Position numbers and translations under genes: made by a program
Assembly (NCBI RefSeq): GCF_013376005.1
Contig: NZ_JABMJK010000001.1
Coordinates: forward strand, 558,001 to 622,000
From: Duganella sp. SG902
GTDB lineage: Bacteria > Pseudomonadota > Gammaproteobacteria > Burkholderiales > Burkholderiaceae_D
Reading direction: 5' to 3'
DNA: 64,000 nucleotides
The notes under the pieces: generated by a model
Seen by the model: the letters and a program-made list of their open reading frames with translations, nothing else
The model's database searches: none
Told to the model about the DNA's origin: nothing
Shown here: positions 55,242-63,502 of the stretch, piece by piece
Layout: each line of letters starts with the position of its first letter
Numbering within the stretch: position 1 is the first letter of the stretch

Positions 55242-56497
55242 ACAGTCTCCTTGTTGTTATACATGCCGGCGTATTTCAGGCCGAAGTACAGAATAAACGT
55301 ATAGCAGGCGGCAGGCACGAAGAACGACCATTGCAGGCCGATGGTGTCCGCCAGCAGGCCTTGCGCGAACGGCACCAGCGCGCCGCCGACGATGGCCATG
55401 CACAGGATGCCAGAACCCTGGCCGGTTTGCTTGCCCAGTTTGTGCAGGGCCATGCTGAAGATGGTCGGGAACATGATGGAGTTGAACAGCCCCACCGCGA
55501 TGATGGACCACATGGCCAGCTGGCCGCTGCCGAAGATCGCCGTCAGGATCAGGATGATGGAGGCGGCCGAGTTGAAGGCCAGCGCCTTGCCTGGGCTGAC
55601 GTAGCGCATCACCGCAAAGCCGATGAAGCGGCCGATCATGGCGCCGCCCCAGTAGTAGCTGACATAGTGCGCGGCCGCGCCGGCCGGCAGGCTGGCGACG
55701 TTGGCGTCGCCCAGGAAGTTGATCAGGAAGCTGCCGATGCTGACCTCTCCACCCACGTACAGGAAGATGCCGATGGCGCCCAGCAGCAGATGGCGATGCG
55801 CCAGCACGCTGGTCTCCACGCTGGTGGCGACATCATCGTCGGCGTGGCTGATCTTCGGCAGGCGCACCAGCGCGAACAACATGGCCAGCGCCAGCAGCGC
55901 TCCGGCCAACGCCAGGTAAGGCCCCTGCACCGCCGCCGCTTCCTCGGCCTTGGTGCGCACTACGTCGGTCACGCCTTCCGACAAGATCAGCATGCCGCCC
56001 AGCGCCGGGGCGATGGTGGTGCCCAGCGAGTTGAAAGCCTGCGTCAGCGTCAGGCGGCTGGAGGCGGTGGCGGGAGCGCCCAGCACCGTCACGTACGGAT
56101 TGGCCGCGACCTGGAGGATGGTGATGCCGCTGGCCAGCACGAAGAACGCCAGCAGGAACAGCGCGTAGCCGCTCGTCGACGCCGGGAAGAACAGCGCGCA
56201 ACCGGCCGCCGCCAGCACCAGCCCACTGACCGCGCCGCGCTGGTAACCGATCTTCTTGATCAGCATCCCCGCAGGCAGCGAAACGATGAAGTAGGCGCCG
56301 AAGAAGCAGAACTGCACCAGCATGGCCTGCACGTAGTTCAGCGTGTAAATCGACTTCAGATGCGGAATCAGCACATCGTTTAGCGATGTCAGTAATCCCC
56401 ACATGAAGAACAGCAGTGTGATGATGATGAGCGGGACCGTGTTCCCGCCGTCGGCGTGGCCGTGCGGGCGCACAGTTGCGGATGCAACGTGTTCCAT
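55238..56497 (-). CDS. FucP-type MFS sugar transporter
   Basis: A 419-residue permease with 12 predicted helices, of the fucose/glucose-galactose:H+ symporter group. Characteristic are [19 protein letters not shown] in helix 1, [13 protein letters not shown] and [14 protein letters not shown]. As the first gene of the mannan operon it would import released mannose, glucose or galactose. A candidate promoter lies at 56539-56567, and an operator at 56591-56611. Confidence 0.94.
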   Translation of the reverse strand: MEHVASATVRPHGHADGGNTVPLIIITLLFFMWGLLTSLNDVLIPHLKSIYTLNYVQAMLVQFCFFGAYFIVSLPAGMLIKKIGYQRGAVSGLVLAAAGCALFFPASTSGYALFLLAFFVLASGITILQVAANPYVTVLGAPATASSRLTLTQAFNSLGTTIAPALGGMLILSEGVTDVVRTKAEEAAAVQGPYLALAGALLALAMLFALVRLPKISHADDDVATSVETSVLAHRHLLLGAIGIFLYVGGEVSIGSFLINFLGDANVASLPAGAAAHYVSYYWGGAMIGRFIGFAVMRYVSPGKALAFNSAASIILILTAIFGSGQLAMWSIIAVGLFNSIMFPTIFSMALHKLGKQTGQGSGILCMAIVGGALVPFAQGLLADTIGLQWSFFVPAACYTFILYFGLKYAGMYNNKETV

Positions 56498-56538
56498 GAG
56501 CGTCTCCTCGTATGGATGGTTTTTGTATTAATGAAAAG

Positions 56539-56567
56539 ATTCTGCATAGTTGGCGCCGCACGGTCAA
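56539..56567 (-). promoter_or_regulatory. candidate sigma70 promoter of the mannan operon
   Basis: Minus strand: TTGACC (56562-56567), 17-bp spacer ending ATG, then CAGAAT (56539-56544). Five of six and four of six bases match the -35 and -10 consensus. It sits 41 bp upstream of the MFS start, with GAGGAGACG as ribosome-binding site. Confidence 0.5.
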
Positions 56568-56590
56568 ACAACATGCGATTTTTGGTCTCA

Positions 56591-56611
56591 GTTTAGCTAT
56601 CTTCACTAAAC
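56591..56611. promoter_or_regulatory. 21-bp operator, site 1
   Basis: Inverted repeat GTTTAG-N9-CTAAAC, with perfect 6-bp arms. It has the same arms and spacing as site 2 at 56669-56689, so it is probably bound by the adjacent LacI-family protein. It lies 23 bp upstream of the -35 of the MFS promoter. Confidence 0.7.
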
Positions 56612-56668
56612 ACCAGAATATGGGCTAGACGCGGCATCCGGCGCCTTCGGGCGCGCTAAAGCCGTCGT

Positions 56669-56689
56669 GTTTAGTAAATTGCGCTAAAC
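56669..56689. promoter_or_regulatory. 21-bp operator, site 2
   Basis: Inverted repeat GTTTAG-N9-CTAAAC identical in arms and spacing to site 1. It is 24 bp upstream of the -35 of the candidate LacI promoter. Site centres are 78 bp apart. Confidence 0.7.
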
Positions 56690-56713
56690 TCAAAGGCCAA
56701 CTCCATATCGCGG

Positions 56714-56742
56714 TTGACCGTCAGTAGACGCTAATGCAAGAC
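56714..56742 (+). promoter_or_regulatory. candidate promoter of the LacI-AGE-PfkB operon
   Basis: TTGACC (56714-56719), 17-bp spacer ending ATG, then CAAGAC (56737-56742), a weak -10. The -35, spacer length and ATGCA junction mirror the MFS promoter. ACGAGGAGACATA precedes the LacI ATG. Confidence 0.35.
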
Positions 56743-56770
56743 TTCATTCACACGAGGAGACATAACAAAA

Positions 56771-57799
56771 ATGGGCACGAACGTAACGATCAGGGATATC
56801 GCCCGAGTCGCTGGCGTATCGGCGGGGACGATTTCACGCGCTTTGAAGAATGAACCCGGGCTGACCGAAGCCACGCGCCAGATGGTACTGGAGACCGCGC
56901 GTGAGCTGGGCTACGACTTTTGCAAGCTGCGGCCGAAGCGCCTGCGGCGCCTGACCTTCCTGCTGCATCGCCAACACAACACGGCGTCCAGCAGCCCGTT
57001 TTACTCGCCGGTGCTGCACGGTGCGGAGGAAGCCTGCCGCAAGCAAGGCATCGTGCTGTCCTTCATGGCGGTGGGTCCGGCCGATGGCCTGATCGACCAG
57101 ATACGCATGCACGCGCCGGACGGCATTGTGTGCGCGGGATTCTTTGAGCCGGAAACATTGAGCGCCCTGCGCTCGACCGGCAAGCAACTGGTGCTGATCG
57201 ATATGAAGCTGCGCGGTTACAGCTCGGTCAACCCGGACAATATGATGGGCGGCTACCTGGCGACCAAACATTTGATCGACACCGGCCGCACGCGCGTCGG
57301 CTTCATTTCCGGTCCGCTGGCGCACTACAGCATCCGCGAGCGCGCGCGCGGCTACCGCCAGGCGCTGTTCGAGGAAGGCATCCTGGCCGATCCGCGCCTG
57401 GAAGCCGGCCTGCCGGACGGGGTGGACCTGGAAACCGGCGCGTGGGAAGCGATGGAGCAGCTGCTGGACCTGCCGCATCCGCCGGACGCGGTGTTCTGCT
57501 ACAACGACAGCGCCGCGCTGGTCGCCATGCGCTGCTGTCTGGCGCGGGGACTGAAAGTCCCGCACGATATCGCCATCGTCGGTTTCGACGATATTTCGAG
57601 CGCCGTGCTGGGGCATCGTCCCCTGACCACGCTGCGCATCGATAAAAAAGCTTTGGGCGCGCTGGGCGTGGAATTACTGCTCAACGGCCCGCATGAAGTA
57701 CCGGTGGAGAAGACCTCGCCGGTGGAGTTAATTGTCCGCGCCAGCACTGTGATTGAAGGCTGGCGCCCCAAGAACCTGGTAACTTTCAAACGGACCTGA
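56771..57799 (+). CDS. LacI-family transcriptional regulator
   Basis: A 342-residue regulator. The helix-turn-helix (about 5-25) is TIRDIARVAGVSAGTISRAL with the hinge helix near 50-57; the sugar-binding domain (60-335) has GYLATKHLIDTGRTRVGFIS and IAIVGFDDISSAVLG. It is divergent from the mannan operon and probably responds to mannose or a mannooligosaccharide. The two operators at 56591 and 56669 are its likely targets. Confidence 0.93.
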   Translation: MGTNVTIRDIARVAGVSAGTISRALKNEPGLTEATRQMVLETARELGYDFCKLRPKRLRRLTFLLHRQHNTASSSPFYSPVLHGAEEACRKQGIVLSFMAVGPADGLIDQIRMHAPDGIVCAGFFEPETLSALRSTGKQLVLIDMKLRGYSSVNPDNMMGGYLATKHLIDTGRTRVGFISGPLAHYSIRERARGYRQALFEEGILADPRLEAGLPDGVDLETGAWEAMEQLLDLPHPPDAVFCYNDSAALVAMRCCLARGLKVPHDIAIVGFDDISSAVLGHRPLTTLRIDKKALGALGVELLLNGPHEVPVEKTSPVELIVRASTVIEGWRPKNLVTFKRT

Positions 57800-57801
57800 A
57801 G

Positions 57802-59013
57802 ATGGCCCCTGATTTCCGATCCCGCACCACGCTGCTGAACCACATTCGCCACACCAAGCATTTTTACGATGTCCGCTGCACCGATCCTAGCGGCGGCTTG
57901 TATCACTTCTACAAGGACGACGGCACTGTCTACGATGCGCACACGCGCCATCTGGTCAGCAGCACCCGCTTCGTCTTTAACTATGCGATGGCGTGGCGGC
58001 AGTTTGGCGACACCGAGGATCGGCAACGGCTGCGCCACGCGCTGGCCTTCCTGCGCGACGCCCACCGCAATCCCGCCACCGGCGGCTATGCGTGGCAGCT
58101 GGAATGGAAAAACGGCGAAGGCCGCGTCACCGACGGCACCAACCACTGCTACGGCCTGGCCTTCGTGCTGCTGGCCTACAGCCACGCGCTGATGGCCGGC
58201 GAAACCCAGGCCGCGCCATGGATCGACGAGACCTTCGCGCTGATGGAGCAGCGCTTCTGGGACGCCAAGTATGGCCTGTACGCCGACGAAGCCAGCGCCG
58301 ACTGGTCGCATCTCGACGGCTATCGCGGCCAGAACGCCAATATGCACGCCTGCGAGGCGCTGATCGCCGCGTTTGAAGCGACCAACAATCGCGCCTACCT
58401 GCTGCGCGCCGAAACGCTGGCGCACAACATCGCCGTGCGCCAGGCCGCGCTGGCCGACAACATGGTATGGGAACACTATCACGCCGACTGGACGGTCGAT
58501 ACGGAATACAACCGTCACGACAAGAGCAACATCTTCCGCCCATGGGGCTACCAGCCGGGCCACCTGACCGAATGGGCCAAGCTGCTGCTGCTGCTGGAAC
58601 GCCACGGCGCGCACCTCGCCAACAACCCGAACTGGCTGCTGCCGCGCGCGGTGGAGCTGTTCGACGCGGCGCTGGCCAAGGCGTGGGACCATGAACACGG
58701 CGGCATCTACTACGGCTTCGCGCCGGACGGCAGCATCTGCGACGATCTCAAATACTTCTGGGTGCAGGCCGAAAGCCTGGCCACCGCCGCGCTGCTGGCG
58801 GATCGCACCGGCGAGGCGCGCTACTGGACCTGGTACGACAAGATCTGGGCCTACAGCTGGGAACATTTCGTCGATCATCAACACGGCGCGTGGTATCGTA
58901 TCCTCGGCACCGACAACAGCAAGCTGACCGACGAGAAAAGCCCGGCCGGCAAGGTGGATTACCACACCATGGGCGCCTGCTACGAAGTGCTCAATGTGCT
59001 GAAAAAGGACTGA
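57802..59013 (+). CDS. AGE-family epimerase/isomerase, probable mannose isomerase
   Basis: A 403-residue (alpha/alpha)6-barrel enzyme of the N-acylglucosamine 2-epimerase superfamily. Features include the Arg and His pairs in STRFVFNYAMAWRQFGD, the NANMHACEALIAAFE block and RPWGYQPGHLTEWAKLLLLL. This pattern fits aldose-ketose isomerases acting on free mannose; cellobiose 2-epimerase is the alternative. No signal peptide, so cytoplasmic. With the kinase 1 nt downstream it would convert mannose to fructose, then fructose-6-phosphate. Confidence 0.88.
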   Translation: MAPDFRSRTTLLNHIRHTKHFYDVRCTDPSGGLYHFYKDDGTVYDAHTRHLVSSTRFVFNYAMAWRQFGDTEDRQRLRHALAFLRDAHRNPATGGYAWQLEWKNGEGRVTDGTNHCYGLAFVLLAYSHALMAGETQAAPWIDETFALMEQRFWDAKYGLYADEASADWSHLDGYRGQNANMHACEALIAAFEATNNRAYLLRAETLAHNIAVRQAALADNMVWEHYHADWTVDTEYNRHDKSNIFRPWGYQPGHLTEWAKLLLLLERHGAHLANNPNWLLPRAVELFDAALAKAWDHEHGGIYYGFAPDGSICDDLKYFWVQAESLATAALLADRTGEARYWTWYDKIWAYSWEHFVDHQHGAWYRILGTDNSKLTDEKSPAGKVDYHTMGACYEVLNVLKKD

Positions 59014-59014
59014 G

Positions 59015-59923
59015 ATGAGCTTTCCCCTGTTTGTGGCGGCCGGCGAGGCCCTCACCGATATGATCGTGCAGGACCCGGCGCGCCAGCACTGGTTCAGCCA
59101 GGTCGGCGGTTCGACCTGGAACGTGGCGCGCACCATGGCGCGGCTGGACGTGCCGACCGCGTTCGCCGGCGCCATCAGCAGCGACGTGTTTGGCGACGCG
59201 CTGTGGCAGGCCAGCGAGGCGGCCAAACTGGACCTGCGCTTCCTGCAGCGCTATACCCATTCTCCTTTGCTGGCGATCGTGCATCGCACCGATCCGCCAG
59301 CCTATTTCTTCGTCGGTGACGACAGCGCCGACTTGCAGTTCGACGCGAGCCTGCTGCCGAAAGGCTGGCGCGCGCACTGCAAGTGGGTGCATTTCGGCGG
59401 CATCAGCCTGGCGCGCCAGCCGCTGGCGGGCAAGCTGGTGGCGCTGGCCGAGCAGCTCAAGCGCGACGGCATCCGCATCAGCTACGATCCGAACTACCGC
59501 CTGCTGATGGATGCCAGCTACGACGCCACCTTGCGCCGCATGACGGAGCTGGCGGACGTGGTGAAAGTCTCGGAGGAAGACCTGGAAGGCCTGTTCCGCA
59601 CCAAGGATATCGACGGCGCCTTCGCCACCCTGCGCAGCTGGAATCCGGCCGCGACCTACCTCTACACCAAGGGCGGCGACGGCGCCTCGCTGCACGTGGG
59701 CGCCGAGTCTTGGTCGCTGCCGGCGCCACAAATCACCGTGGTGGACACGGTGGGCGCGGGCGACGCCAGCATCGCGGCGCTGGCCTGGAGCATGATGTAT
59801 CGCGCCGACGCCACGCCTTTGCAGCACCTGCAGTTCTCGGTCGCGGCGGGCGCCGCCGCCTGCCTGGGCGCCGGCGCATCGCCACCGTCGCTGGCGGATA
59901 TCCAGAACCTTACCAACTTGTAA
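59015..59923 (+). CDS. PfkB-family carbohydrate kinase, probable fructokinase
   Basis: A 302-residue ribokinase-like sugar kinase. The N-terminal GG-type motif is QVGGSTWNVARTMARLD and the catalytic Asp250 is in DTVGAGDASIAAL (PfkB signature 2). It follows the AGE-family gene by 1 nt. Fructose is the logical substrate from context; family alone would also allow other ketoses or ribose. Confidence 0.92.
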   Translation: MSFPLFVAAGEALTDMIVQDPARQHWFSQVGGSTWNVARTMARLDVPTAFAGAISSDVFGDALWQASEAAKLDLRFLQRYTHSPLLAIVHRTDPPAYFFVGDDSADLQFDASLLPKGWRAHCKWVHFGGISLARQPLAGKLVALAEQLKRDGIRISYDPNYRLLMDASYDATLRRMTELADVVKVSEEDLEGLFRTKDIDGAFATLRSWNPAATYLYTKGGDGASLHVGAESWSLPAPQITVVDTVGAGDASIAALAWSMMYRADATPLQHLQFSVAAGAAACLGAGASPPSLADIQNLTNL

Positions 59924-59958
59924 TGGGGTTCGTCACAGGGTTGTAACACAGGACCAAT

Positions 59959-59989
59959 ACGATGGCGGGCTTTACCAGCTCACCATCGT
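59959..59989. repeat. inverted repeat upstream of the third TonB receptor
   Basis: ACGATGG (59959-59965) and CCATCGT (59983-59989) are 7-bp arms around 17 nt, ending 9 nt before the receptor ATG. It could be a protein-binding site or leader hairpin controlling translation. No Fur-box-like sequence was seen in the 75-bp gap. Confidence 0.35.
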
Positions 59990-59998
59990 CAGGTTCTC

Positions 59999-62092
59999 AT
60001 GTCTTCGAAAACTCCTTTCGCTCCATCCCGTCTGCAACTGGCGCTTGCCGCCGCCGGCCTGTGCGCCCTTCATTTCTCCGCCATGGCGGAGGATGCGGGC
60101 GGTGCGCTGTCCACGGTTGAGGTGAAGGCCACCGTCGAGAAGAAAAAACTGGGCGATAGCGTCAGCAGCGGTGCCCTGGGCCGCAAGTCGGAACTGGATA
60201 CGCCGTTCTCCACCAAGGCCGTCTCCAGCGAAGAAATCGAAGACCGCCTGGCCACCAGCATCTCCGAGGTGTTGAAGTACGACGCCTCGGTCACGGCCAT
60301 CTCGCCGCCGATCTCCACCCACCCGGCCACCATCCAGATGCGCGGCCTGCGCATCGACGATTTGAATGGCTACAAGGTGAACGGCCTGGCCAACATCAAC
60401 CGCGGCACCGAGATGCCGCTGGAGATGTTTGAAAGCGTGGAAGCCCTGAAAGGCCTGACCGGCTATATGTACGGCTTCGGTTCGCCGGGGGGCATCGTCA
60501 ACTACGTCAGCAAGCGCCCCACCACCAGCCAAAGCTTCAGCGCGGCGATGGGTTATCAGGAAGGCGGTGCGATCAAGGAGCATATCGATACCGGCGGCCG
60601 CCTGGGCGATGAAGGCGGGTTTGGCTACCGTTTGAACCTGCTGCATGAAGACGGCGACCTGAAACAGGAAAGCGGTTCGATCAAGCGCAACGCCGCCGGC
60701 CTGAATCTGGAATGGCGACTCACCAACGATCTGGCGCTGACTTACGATGCGATCTACCAGCGCCGCCGCAGCGTGGGCGGTACCGACATCGTCATCGCGC
60801 CGGCCTACAGGATTCCGACGCCGATCGACGGCGACAGCAAATTGAATAGCGTCGGCGCCGGCAGCGACGTGGAATACACGCTGGCCACCACCGGCATCGA
60901 ATACCGCATCGCGCCGCAGTGGGTGGCCAACGCCTCTTACCGCACCTCGGACTCGACCCGTGTGTACAAGAAGGACCAGTACTACATCACCAGCAACGCC
61001 GGCGATTACAAGGACCGCGTGACATCGGAACTGCACGGCTACCACTTCGATCAGGTGCAAGCAACCGTCAACGGCAGCTTCGACAGCAATGAGGTGGTGC
61101 TTGGTGTGATGTCCCAGAATCTGGTGTCGACGTCTTCGGTGGTGACACCCAAGGTCTATCTCGGCACCGGCAACCTGTATGCGCCGACCATCATCAATAT
61201 CTGGGGTACCAACTACAGCGGTGGTACTTATCGCGACGAGACCACGCGCCAGGATGCTGTCTTTGCCAGCGACACGCTCAAGCTGGGCGACCGCTGGTCC
61301 GTTGTGGGCGGCCTGCGCTACACCCAGTTCGTCGACAACGCCTACTCGACCAAGGGCGCGCTGACCGCGCGCTACACGACCAACAAAACCACGCCAACCG
61401 TGGCGCTGATGTACAAGCCAGCCGCCGACACCACGCTGTACGCCAGCTACGTGGAGGCGCTGGAACAGGCGGCCAACGCGCCGACTTCCACCGTCAACGC
61501 CAACCAGACCTTCGCGCCGATCAAGAGCAAGCAGTCGGAAGTCGGCGTGAAGACGGAACGCAGCTGGTGGAACGCCACCGCCTCGCTGTTCCGCATCGAA
61601 CGCGGCGCCCAATACACCAATGCCGCCAATGTGTACGTGCTGGATGGCGAGACCAAGTATCAAGGCATGGAGTTCAACACGGTGGTGCAGGCGTCGAAGA
61701 ATGTGTCGATCGAAGGGGGCATCATGCTGCTGGACGCCACGCTGGAAGATGCGGCGCCGGGCTACAGCGGCAAGCGTGCTGTCGGCGCGCCACGCCGCCA
61801 GGCTTCGGTGCAGGCCACCTGGCGCGAAGTGCTGCCAGGCCTGGCGCTGCACGTGGGCAGCCAGTATCTGGGCGAACTGCCGATGGATGCGGCCAACGCC
61901 AACACCTTGCCGGCCTACACGCTGTTCGACGCGGGCTTCAACTACCGCCACCGCTACTTTGGCAAGATGATCAGCGTGCGCGCCAACGTCTCCAACATCG
62001 CCAACCGCAAATACTGGACCTACTATCAGGAGAACTACCTGAACATCGGCGCGCCGCGCACGGCCAGCCTGAACGTCCGAGTGGACTTCTAA
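59999..62092 (+). CDS. TonB-dependent receptor, siderophore-receptor type
   Basis: A 697-residue outer-membrane receptor with a signal peptide (residues about 1-30, ending HFSAMA). The TonB-box-like STVEVKATVEKKK is followed by the plug (ISEVLKYDASVT, IQMRGLRIDDLNGYKVNGL, VEALKGLTGYMYGFGSPGG) and a barrel ending LNVRVDF. The sequence class is FhuA/FpvA-like. It is 3 nt upstream of a MINPP-like phosphatase, so the ligand may be a phosphorylated inositol or its iron complex; this is inference. Confidence 0.9.
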   Translation: MSSKTPFAPSRLQLALAAAGLCALHFSAMAEDAGGALSTVEVKATVEKKKLGDSVSSGALGRKSELDTPFSTKAVSSEEIEDRLATSISEVLKYDASVTAISPPISTHPATIQMRGLRIDDLNGYKVNGLANINRGTEMPLEMFESVEALKGLTGYMYGFGSPGGIVNYVSKRPTTSQSFSAAMGYQEGGAIKEHIDTGGRLGDEGGFGYRLNLLHEDGDLKQESGSIKRNAAGLNLEWRLTNDLALTYDAIYQRRRSVGGTDIVIAPAYRIPTPIDGDSKLNSVGAGSDVEYTLATTGIEYRIAPQWVANASYRTSDSTRVYKKDQYYITSNAGDYKDRVTSELHGYHFDQVQATVNGSFDSNEVVLGVMSQNLVSTSSVVTPKVYLGTGNLYAPTIINIWGTNYSGGTYRDETTRQDAVFASDTLKLGDRWSVVGGLRYTQFVDNAYSTKGALTARYTTNKTTPTVALMYKPAADTTLYASYVEALEQAANAPTSTVNANQTFAPIKSKQSEVGVKTERSWWNATASLFRIERGAQYTNAANVYVLDGETKYQGMEFNTVVQASKNVSIEGGIMLLDATLEDAAPGYSGKRAVGAPRRQASVQATWREVLPGLALHVGSQYLGELPMDAANANTLPAYTLFDAGFNYRHRYFGKMISVRANVSNIANRKYWTYYQENYLNIGAPRTASLNVRVDF

Positions 62093-62095
62093 TAC

Positions 62096-63367
62096 ATGAG
62101 CGCTTTCGCACTTGCCCTGCTGCTGTCGACCAAAACGCCCTACGCGCCGCGGCAGGACAGCGCCAGCTACGAGGCGCCGCCGCCCGGCTACACGGCGGTC
62201 TACACCCAGATGCTGGCCCGCCATGGCTCGCGCGGCCTCACCAGCCCCAAGACCGCCGAACGGTTGCACGCGCTATGGCAACAGGCCGCCGACGCGGACG
62301 CCTTGACGCCGCTCGGCCGCGAACTGGGACCGGACATCAAGCGGATGATGCAGGCGAACGAGCGGCTTGGCTACGGCAACGAGACGCGCCAAGGACTGGA
62401 GGAGCACACGCAACTGGCACAGCGCATGTACGCACGCCTGCCAGGGGTGTTCAGCGACGCGACGGACGGCAGGACGGCACAGGCGCGCCGTATCGTGGTG
62501 GTCAGCTCGGGCAAGGATCGGGCGGCGGACAGCGCGACGTTCGTCATCCGCGCGCTGAGCCAACAGCGGCCTGGCCTTGCGCCATTGTTCGATTCCAGCG
62601 TGGACCGCTCCACGCTGTATTTCCACAAGCTGAACGCCGACGCCAGCCTGGCCTACCAGCGCTGGGCCGGCGGCGACGAGCTGCAAGCCCGCGAAGCCGC
62701 GATTCACGCGCAGCCGCCATTGCGCTCCGCCGCGCAAGCGACGCTGGCGCGCCTGTTCTCGCCGGCGTTCGTCGCGGCCCTCGACGCGGACCAGCGCACA
62801 GACGCGGCGCTGGCCCTGTACGCGCTGTACGCGGCGGCGGCCGACATGCGCTACGAACTCGATGCCGACTTCACCAAATACATCCCGGCGGACGAAGCGT
62901 ACCGCTACGCCGAGGCAGAGGACGCCGTGGCCTTCTACGAAAAAGGCCCCGGCATCGCGGAGAACGGCGACGTCACCTGGCGCATGGCCGGCGTGCTGAT
63001 GGACGACTTTTTCAACGAGGCGGACGCCATCGACCGCGGAGACCTGTCGCACGCCGCCAAGCTGCGCTTCGCCCACGCCGAAATCGTCATCCCCATGGCC
63101 AGCGCCCTGGGCATCCCGGGCATGTCGGAACAGCTGCCGCGCGCCGCGACCTACAGTTACCAGAACAGTCCATGGCGCGGCGCGCACACCGCGCCGATGG
63201 CGGCCAATATACAGTGGGATCTGTACCGTAACAGTGCCGGACGTGTACTGGTACGGATGCTGTACAACGAACGCGAAACCGACTTCAAGGCCGCCTGCGA
63301 AAGCGCCAGAATCAGCCCATCCAGCCACTTCTACGACTACCGCCGATTGAAACATTGTTATAAATAA
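62096..63367 (+). CDS. MINPP-like histidine phosphatase (phytase candidate)
   Basis: A 423-residue branch-2 histidine phosphatase. The catalytic motif is MLARHGSRGL (His43) and the distal motif is RFAHAEIVIPMASALG (His327, HAE). HAE in place of HD is the hallmark of multiple inositol polyphosphate phosphatases, which dephosphorylate phytate. The extreme N-terminus MSAFALALLLSTK is hydrophobic but lacks a basic start, so export is uncertain and the true start may differ. It begins 3 nt after the TonB-receptor stop and is likely co-transcribed. Confidence 0.85.
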   Translation: MSAFALALLLSTKTPYAPRQDSASYEAPPPGYTAVYTQMLARHGSRGLTSPKTAERLHALWQQAADADALTPLGRELGPDIKRMMQANERLGYGNETRQGLEEHTQLAQRMYARLPGVFSDATDGRTAQARRIVVVSSGKDRAADSATFVIRALSQQRPGLAPLFDSSVDRSTLYFHKLNADASLAYQRWAGGDELQAREAAIHAQPPLRSAAQATLARLFSPAFVAALDADQRTDAALALYALYAAAADMRYELDADFTKYIPADEAYRYAEAEDAVAFYEKGPGIAENGDVTWRMAGVLMDDFFNEADAIDRGDLSHAAKLRFAHAEIVIPMASALGIPGMSEQLPRAATYSYQNSPWRGAHTAPMAANIQWDLYRNSAGRVLVRMLYNERETDFKAACESARISPSSHFYDYRRLKHCYK

Positions 63368-63502
63368 AACCAAGATTATCAAATCCACTATACCAAAAGG
63401 CGTTTCTGGCCGAATAGCAACAATTAATACAAATCTACGCTCGCGAATCGCCAGTTGCCGGTGCTAAACTCAGCAGGTCACCAGACAAAAAGAGAGGACA
63501 CC
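63368..63502. other. phosphatase-formate dehydrogenase spacer
   Basis: This 135-bp AT-rich gap contains no ORF. AGAGAGGA at 63491-63498 is the ribosome-binding site of the next gene. No terminator hairpin with a T-tract was seen after the phosphatase. Confidence 0.4.
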
